Of a stretch of 64,000 bases of DNA, positions 57,010-64,000 are shown piece by piece. The stretch is taken from contig CM060831.1 of the NCBI GenBank assembly GCA_030762175.1, forward strand, positions 33,514,501 to 33,578,500. The letters run 5' to 3'. The DNA comes from Metallyticus violacea (taxonomy: Eukaryota; Arthropoda; Insecta; Mantodea; Metallyticidae). The stretch's first letter is position 1. Every line of letters starts with the position of its first letter. Both the position numbers and the translations under genes were made by a program. Under the pieces are notes generated by a model. The model had not been told where the DNA came from, did no database searches, and was given only the letters and a program-made list of their open reading frames with translations.

Positions 57010-58365
57010 AACACTAGAATGGCAAAGCATATACAACCAAAGAGAAAGAACTCGAAGGCAAAGCATATACAACCAAAGAGAAAGAACAAGCAACCAAAGA
57101 CAAGGCAACGAAGGCAAAGCATATGCAACCAAAGACAAGGCAACGAAGGCAAAGCATATGCAACCAAAGACAAGGCAATGAAGGCAAAGCATATGCAACC
57201 AAAGACAAGGCAACGAAGGCAAAGCATATGCAACCAAAGACAACACAAGGCAAGGAAAGCAAAGCATATACAACCCAAGGCAATGAAGGCAAAGCAACCA
57301 AAGGAAAGCAAAGCATATACAACCCAAGGCAATGAAGGCAAAGCATATACAACCAAAGACAACATAAGGCAAGGCAAGGCAAGGCAAGGCAAGGCAAAGC
57401 ATATACAACCAAAGACAACACAAGGCAAGGCAAGGCAAAGCATATACAACCAAAGACAACACAAGGCAAAGAACTCAAAGCATATACAACCAAAGACAAC
57501 ACAAGGCAAGGAAGGCAAAGCATACACAACCAAAGACAAGGCAAGGCAAGGAAGCCGAAGCATACACAACCAAAGACAAGGCAAGGCAAGGAAGCCGAAG
57601 CATACACAACCAAAGACAAGGCAAGGAAAGGAAAGCAAAGCATATACAACCAAAGACAACACAAAGCAAAGCATATACAGCCAAAGACAAGGCAATGAAG
57701 GCAAAGCATATACAACCAAAGACAAGGCAAGGCAAGGCAAGGCAAGGCAAACCAAAGCATATACAACCAAAGACAACACAAGGCAACGAAAGCAAAGCAT
57801 ATACAACCAAAGACAACGCAAGGCAAGGCAAAGCAAAGCAAAGCATATACAACCAAAGACAACACAAGGCAAGGAAGGCAAAGCATATACAACCAAAGAC
57901 AAAGAACTCAACGCAAAGCCTATAAAGACATATACATCCAAAGACAAAGAACTCAAAGCATATAAAGACATACATCCAAGGACAATACAAGGCAAGGAAG
58001 GCAAAGCACATACGACCAAAGACAAAGAACTCAAAGCATAGACAACACAAGGCAAGGAAGGCAAAGCATATAAAGACAAAGAACCCAAGACATATACATC
58101 CAAAGACAAAGCATAGACAACACATACACCCAAAGGCAAGGCAAGGAAGACAAAGCACATACAACCAAAGACGACACAAGGAAGGCATAGCATATACAAC
58201 CAAAGACAGCACAAGGCAAGGAAGGCAAAGCACATAGAACAAAGACAAAGAACTCAAAAGCACATACAACCAAAGACAATGCAAGGAAGGCAAAGCTTAG
58301 CATATACAACTGAAGACAAGGCAAGCATGGCAAAGAATATACAACTCAAGACAAGGCGAACAATG
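57010..58365 (+). repeat. AAGGC-based tandem array, open in several frames on both strands
   Basis: Units of (GGCAA)n, GGAAGGCAAAGCATATACAA and CCAAAGACAACACAAGGCAA repeat with variable length, often differing by steps of five. The repeat words contain few stop codons, so the array is open for 411 codons on the + strand (from ATG 56,806) and 416 on the minus strand. The putative + product would be a K/Q-rich repeat and the minus product a C/L/V-rich one. Openness on both strands, length changes that are not multiples of three, and an N-terminus derived from the hairpin repeats argue against a protein. Confidence 0.9.
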
Positions 58366-60579
58366 CATAAACAGTTCTCTCAACTGTCAACAAAATGGAA
58401 TGCAATAAGCAAACAAAAGACAATTTACCCTAAAAGTGGTCATTGACACATACATACTAGACTTAGATCTATTTGAAGACCCTTTATGAATTGAAAATAG
58501 TAACACTATTATACCTCACATACCTGTTTATAACACAGACATTTGCTATCATGATCAGCTCTTGAGTATTTTAAAACAATAAATGAGCCATAATAGCATT
58601 ACTATTATTGTTAAAAACCTGAACAAAGGACCTACAACCTAGCACTGAACACAAGCAAATTTGCCTTGGAAATATGCCTATGAAATAACAAGAATAAACT
58701 ACAATCAACAAAAATATCCTCCTTCAAATCTGAGGCCAAAAGAGAAAAAACCTATAAAATCTTGCAACACATGAACAAGAAAGACCCTAAAAGAGCAAAA
58801 TAACAAAAATTTCCTTGACACTGCTGCACAAATAACATGACATATTGCTTAATATCATAGGTAATAATGACCTTAGCAGTTTTGCACCCTTAAACAATAA
58901 TCATATTTCTTAATCTCATAACATGCCAAAAATTCAACCAGCACAGTTAAAACACATTCAATCTATGATAACAACACTACCATATACCAAACTATATTGC
59001 TAAGCATGCATAAATAGTGTACGACATGCACAGAGCAGAGACAACAATTGCAGCAGTACTGTCAATTTTGATACAGTGCAAGCATTTCCTCTAGGTTACA
59101 AAATAGAAAGTCTGCAGTTGAAGTGTTTTTCTCCCTCCACATTTATGCCAAATGTCAGGGAAGTACTCTAAGCACATGAATAAAAACCAATGTAAACAAT
59201 TAGGAAAGAATGATTTGCAAATGAGTGACTCATCCAAGGCAAGTAATGTTTCACATTCTTACTTGACACTGGAATAACATTTAAATGTAAAAGTATATAG
59301 CCTCATCATTAGACAGTTAAGCAGAGATAACACCATTTCCTAAACATTTCAATAAATGATCATTTAGCCCATATTCATTTAGAAAAGTGTTGTTTCACAA
59401 CTGTCATTCATCACTTTAGAAAAAGTTCATCTCCCAAATATCTGGCATGGTAGCATTCTTATTTCTAGAAAATGCCCTCCCAATAACTCACAGACATAAT
59501 TATCATGTAACATTCACTCAAACCAATGCAACTAGGCATCATTGCAGCACCGAAAACAGGTCCTCCCTGGTAAAAGCAGACGTGTGTCATTTTCATCCAC
59601 ATGGAATTCAATTCTGTACACATCTGTCAGTAAGATAATAGTGCAAGAAATGATCCTATCACATATCAAATTATCCTTCATTGCTAAAAAGGAATATGAG
59701 AGACAAATAGACGTGCAACAATTATCCATCTTTTCATTGGCTACCTAACACAGTCTTTATTTGTCAATGTGACTTTGAGCTCACTTTACTGTCAATGAGA
59801 TGCAAACAAAGGATATTCTTTCATTTAAATATTTACAGGAGCAAAAAAAAAAATATGGTTTTCAAACCTTACTAATGTACAAGAATATAAAAATATTCTT
59901 CTTCCAGGAAAGAATATTGTATTGTTCATTATATTAATGAACAATTCCATAAAAGCTATGCTAGCAATATGTGCAGACCCCCAAAAAGTTTGCCAATACC
60001 AACAGACCAAACATATCTAACTTCACATTTATCCAAACAATCTTGGCCAGTAAATATGTCATCTAATACTCTTATGCTTCCCTTACTTTTAAATATGGTG
60101 GAAGCATAAGAATGTGTTAATTGACAAATTAGATATAATTTACATTTCACAAGCTCCACTGTGTCATTTCCAACTTTTCAAAAGTTCTTCAATGAATCTT
60201 GGCCAGATCATTGTCTTATACTTGTCAACTTCAGCATGTCACTAAAATTGATCACATTTCACATTGGATTTTAGCCACTTATTTTTGATAGCAAAATATC
60301 AAATTTCTATGGCATATATATGCTTCTTTACCAAGTAACCACATCACATTCAATATTTGCCCCCTTATACACACCTTTGCACTGCAACAAACACCTACCA
60401 CATACATATAAATACCGCACCCATAATTCATATCAACAGGACCTACTGGAGAAAAAAAAATATCCCCCATTATATACATAGCTGAAATGGGAGAACAAAA
60501 GAAAAGGTTTCACAAAGAACTTTTATTGCAATAAAAGTCTCAACAATTCTAGGATCCTTGCCAGTGTTTGCAAATTTCA
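58366..60579. other. Unassigned AT-rich sequence
   Basis: I see no recognisable gene or structured repeat. The open frames are short and without domains. Confidence 0.5.
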
Positions 60580-60860
60580 TCTCTGGAGAATATAAGTCCA
60601 AAATAGGGAAAACAGAGAAAAGAAAAGAAGATGTTGTTGCAGCATTAAAAACGGAGGATGGCATTAGCACAGTGGTAAAAATGGTGCTAAAATGAAGCCA
60701 AATATGCAGAAAATAAAATGAAGTAAGCAAAACATTGTTTGAACAATTTAAAAAATGGACAAAACTATTTATGGCATTACTACATGGACAGCAAATATAA
60801 TTTGTACCATTAAAAATGGACCTAACATTTGGGTCAATAGAAAAATTGTACATACAAGGC
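60580..60860 (+). repeat. Interspersed repeat family C, copy 3
   Basis: GTCCAAAATAGGGAAAACAG, GCAGCATTAAAAACGGAGGA, TGGCATTAGCACAGTGGTAA, AGCCAAATATGCAGAAAATA and TTTGTACCATTAAAAATGGA. It parallels copies 1 and 2 but extends further 3'. Confidence 0.72.
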
Positions 60861-60929
60861 AATTACTGACAATTCAAAATACTTTCTGTACAATCATTGA
60901 TCAATGTGCACAATATGCCTGGTAAATAT

Positions 60930-61959
60930 TACATTTAATACATTACCTCACCAGCTTTTCACATTAGATAGACAGACTAGATGAAGAAGCAAAGAGAATC
61001 AATTGGAGGAAATCCTGCAAAAATATTTTCCTTTTACTCCCCCTTCCACATATAAATATCTCCCCAGCAATCATTACAACCAGGATCAATTAGACGGGGG
61101 GGGGGGGGGGAGAATCAATAAAAAATCATCAGAAATTGTGCAAGCATAGAGTAGGTTCTATTTTTTCTTTCCTCCTACCTACATATATACAAAATTTGGT
61201 ACAACTTAGAACATCTGAAAAATATATCTCATTTTTTCTTTCTACCTCACCAGCATTTCACATCTGCAGAGCCAGAAAATCAAATAGAAAGTTTATTTTT
61301 CCCCTTTCAGAATTAATACAACAGCAGCATTTGACCTATGCAAAAAAGACTATAGTAGAAGAAGAAAAGAAAAAAATCCAGCAGAACTGAGGAAAAATAC
61401 AATGCAATTAGGTACATAGAACTACCTCACCAGTATTTGACACCTGCCAAACCAGCAAAGCCTAAAATTACTTCCCCCCCCCCCCCCCCCCGACAGATAT
61501 TAATACATCACCTGCATTATTCCATCTGCAGAACCACATAAACCTAGAACCCCCCCCCTCCTAAGAAATACAAAGACCTCACGAGCAATTCCCATCTGCA
61601 CAACCCAAAAACCCTGGGGAAAAAAGGGAGGAAACAAAACAAGGAAAACCTAGATAAATAATACCCTCCCCCCCTTTCCCAGATATAAATACATCACCAA
61701 CAACGCACATCAGCACAATCAACTAAAAGTGGAGGATAAAAACAATAGCACAACCTTGGAAAACCTGGACAATGCATATTTCTCTCTGTTCCCTATATAA
61801 ACTATCTCACTGCAGAGCCAGGAAAGACAGATCAGTTCACCCCCCCCCCCCCCCCAGATATAAAGTCTTCACAAGCAATTCACATCTGTTGTATGTGTTT
61901 ACTTTGCTCCCAAATGTTAATGTCTCACTAACAATTCACTTTCATAGGACCAACTGGGG

Positions 61960-61990
<31 letters not shown>

Positions 61991-63400
61991 CCCAAAAACT
62001 GAAACCTAATCAGCAGGACCAACTAGAAGCGGGGGGGGGGGGAGTTAGCACAACCTGAAAAAAAACTGAATATTCCAAATAAAACTACCTCGCCTGCAGA
62101 ACTAATTAGGCCTAGAGAAATGTCCCCCCCCCCTTTCAAATATAAATACCTCAAAAGAAATGCACATCTGCAGAACCAAGGGGAAGAGAGAGACAGAGAG
62201 AAGGGGGAGGGAGGAGCTTGGGAAAATCTAGAAAAATGTGTTTCCTTTTTACAGTTTTTCTCTCCCACATATAAATATCTCACTAGCAATTCACATAAGC
62301 AGGACTGGATAAAGAAAAATAAACAAAAAATTATATATAAACAACACAAAATGCCTTCAGTATAAAAGAACACCTAAAAAATGCACATTCAACCACCTCC
62401 CACCCTTAGATAAATACCTTAACGCAATTCATATCAGCAGGGTAGGAAAGCATACAGATATTTCTTCATTGACAGGTCAGACAGCAGGAAAAGAGAGAGA
62501 GAAAATAAATGCAGAGGAATACAGAAAAGTTTTTCTATTTCTTCCCCTCCCACATATAAATACCTCACCAACAATTCACATTTGCAAGACAAATTAGAAA
62601 ATGAGAAAACAAATAAAAGAAAACCTGCAGAATTGTATTTTCCTTTCTTTATTTTCTTTCATCTTACCCCCCGCCCCCAAATAGCAGAACTTAGATCAAG
62701 TACAAAATACATTTGTATTGAAATTTCTTTTTCTTTCCTCCAAAATATGCCTGCCTCACCAGTATATCACATCACCAAGTTACACTAGAAGAGGAAATAG
62801 AAGGGAGGAAATGAAAAGAAAAAAAAAACCTCATTAGAATCTAGGGAAAACTGGAAAAATATATCTATTCCCCCCTCTCAATTCCCAAATATAAATATTT
62901 CATTAGTAATTCATTTCAGCAGAACCAACTGAAGAAAAAAAATACATAACCAATGAAAACTTACAAAAATTTGCATTCTGCATCCAGAGATATAAATACC
63001 TCACCATCAATTCCCATCAGCGAGGAAAACTTGCATTTTTGTTTTTCTTTCCTCCCAAATGTAACTACCTCATCAGCTTTTGGCATCTGCAGAAACAGGA
63101 AATCCTACAGAATTTCTAACCCTGCCCTATAAAAATACTTCACCTGCAAAACCAGATAAGCATAGGAATTCATTTGTTTTATATTTCTTCTCCCAGATAT
63201 AAATACCTCACCAGCAATTCCCATCTGCAAAACTGGAAAGCCTGGAGGGGAAGGGAGGGGAGAATGCAACCCAGGTAAACTTACAAATATGCTTTACATT
63301 TTTTCCTCCCTCACCAGCAATACACATAAGCAGGACCAATGAATTAGATTTAATTTCCTTTCCTCCTAGATATAACTGTCTATCTTACCAGTTCAATGTT
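60930..63400 (+). repeat. Degenerate ~100-130-bp array with TATAAATAC-CTCACCAGCAATTC core
   Basis: More than twenty units share a core: (CC)CA(G/C)ATATAAATAC, CTCACCAGCAATTCACATC, then (T/A)GCAGAACCA. Clear cores occur near 61,050, 61,680, 62,135, 62,265, 62,550, 62,885, 62,985 and 63,190. Between cores are purine-rich or C-run segments of variable length, including pure C runs (about 61,473-61,492 and 61,838-61,857), a poly-A of about 29 (61,961-61,989) and G runs (about 61,098 and 62,031). The units are old and strongly diverged outside the core. Confidence 0.82.
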
Positions 63401-63429
63401 ATACTTGCCCTTTTGACATTTACACAAAA

Positions 63430-64000
63430 AGTGGCTATTCATCTCTTTGTATTGTTTATAATTTATACCAAGTCACGGATTTAGAGGATCTGACTTACAT
63501 TTGTAAATAAGAATGGACAAAGTGTAGGTTGTGTTCCCTCACTAGTGATCATTTGATTAGAGATGTTAAAGTTAGGAATATTAATATCATGTCATTTCCC
63601 ACTGTGATTAATATTGGGGGAAATAAGAAGCAAGCATTTTGAGCTTTACAAGTGGAAGAAAGAGAAATTTGACTCATTTTGTAAAGAGTTACATTTGGAA
63701 AGAGGTAAACTTTTCCAAAAGGAAATTCAGAGGGTAATAAAGTAGGACAGACAATAGAGAAATTGGAATATAGTGTGAAAAGGGCAAGGAATGATATGAA
63801 AGCAGTGCTTTATGATGATGATGATGATAAAAGGAAATGGTTTGATAAAGAGTGTAAAATGGCCAAGAAAAGAGTAATTCAAGAGCTAAAAAATTGGGGA
63901 CAATCAGAGGAAAAAGAACAAAGAGAACATTTCTTAATACCTAGATGGGGATATACACATGTCTCATTAAGGACAAAAACAAGGAATGGGGTAAAAGAAT
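63430..64000 (+). pseudogene. LINE: endonuclease end and linker before reverse transcriptase, truncated by window end
   Basis: The + strand reads DLTFVNKNGQSV (about 63,492-63,530) and VIHLIRDVKVRNINIMSF (about 63,547-63,600), the end of an AP-type endonuclease. KRKWFDKECKMAKKRVIQEL-like sequence follows (about 63,830-63,890), then a basic helical linker toward the reverse transcriptase, as in CR1/RTE-type elements. Several frame changes occur, including at the GATGATGATGATGAT run (about 63,811-63,828). The reverse transcriptase would lie beyond base 64,000. Confidence 0.7.

Noticed and set aside
56985..58235. 416-codon minus-strand cysteine/leucine-rich protein
   Set aside because: Repeat artefact: the opposite strand is also open for 411 codons, and unit length varies in steps not divisible by three.

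Overview
The window is eukaryotic, AT-rich and invertebrate-like, most probably arthropod. It has introns with GTAAGT donors and AG acceptors and no bacterial-style gene packing. It is dense in LINE, SINE, Penelope-like and piggyBac remnants and in microsatellites. It also carries a nuclear copy of mitochondrial DNA whose order, ND5(-) ND4(-) ND4L(-) ND6(+), is the ancestral arthropod order. The species cannot be fixed from the sequence alone.

Only one conserved protein-coding gene is clear: the last two coding exons (2209-2342 and 5096-5503, + strand) of a protein that I read as an Lrrk-type (ROCO family) kinase, C-terminal beta-propeller. The rest of that gene lies before base 1. From 5504 to about 17.7 kb the sequence is CpG-poor and largely unassigned, with a LINE remnant, SINEs and a tandem duplication (15.95-17.76 kb).

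From about 17.75 to 29.3 kb the texture changes and CpG becomes visibly common. This block holds a large, diverged tandem duplication (18.75-26.53 kb) studded with a tRNA-derived SINE. It ends in a TATA-box promoter (27,990) followed by two well-formed candidate exons (about 28,025-28,749 and 28,991-29,311) on the + strand. Their product is unknown; the splice would join a 98-codon reading frame. The CpG pattern suggests invertebrate mosaic gene-body methylation, with 29.3 kb to the window end possibly one long intron or transcribed domain.

That downstream domain is a repeat museum: a 4.2-kb AT-rich satellite with trimeric higher-order structure (30.05-34.3 kb); two Penelope-like 3' ends carrying hammerhead-ribozyme-like motifs (35.5 and 46.75 kb); a decayed RNase-H-bearing LINE with a SINE nested in its endonuclease (35.6-39.7 kb); other LINE pieces (40.5-41.6, 42.5-43.85, 63.4-64.0 kb); a piggyBac transposase remnant (47.0-47.4 kb); a 100-bp minisatellite with dimer and 602-bp hexamer periodicity (48.6-50.65 kb); the mitochondrial insertion (51.4-54.4 kb); a run of small tandem repeats and covarying hairpins (54.5-56.9 kb); a pentanucleotide-based array that is open on both strands (57.0-58.36 kb); and a degenerate array whose core contains TATAAATA (60.9-63.4 kb).

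Most long open frames here are repeat artefacts or antisense shadows and are not annotated as genes. Boundaries of repeats and pseudogenes were read by eye and are approximate.
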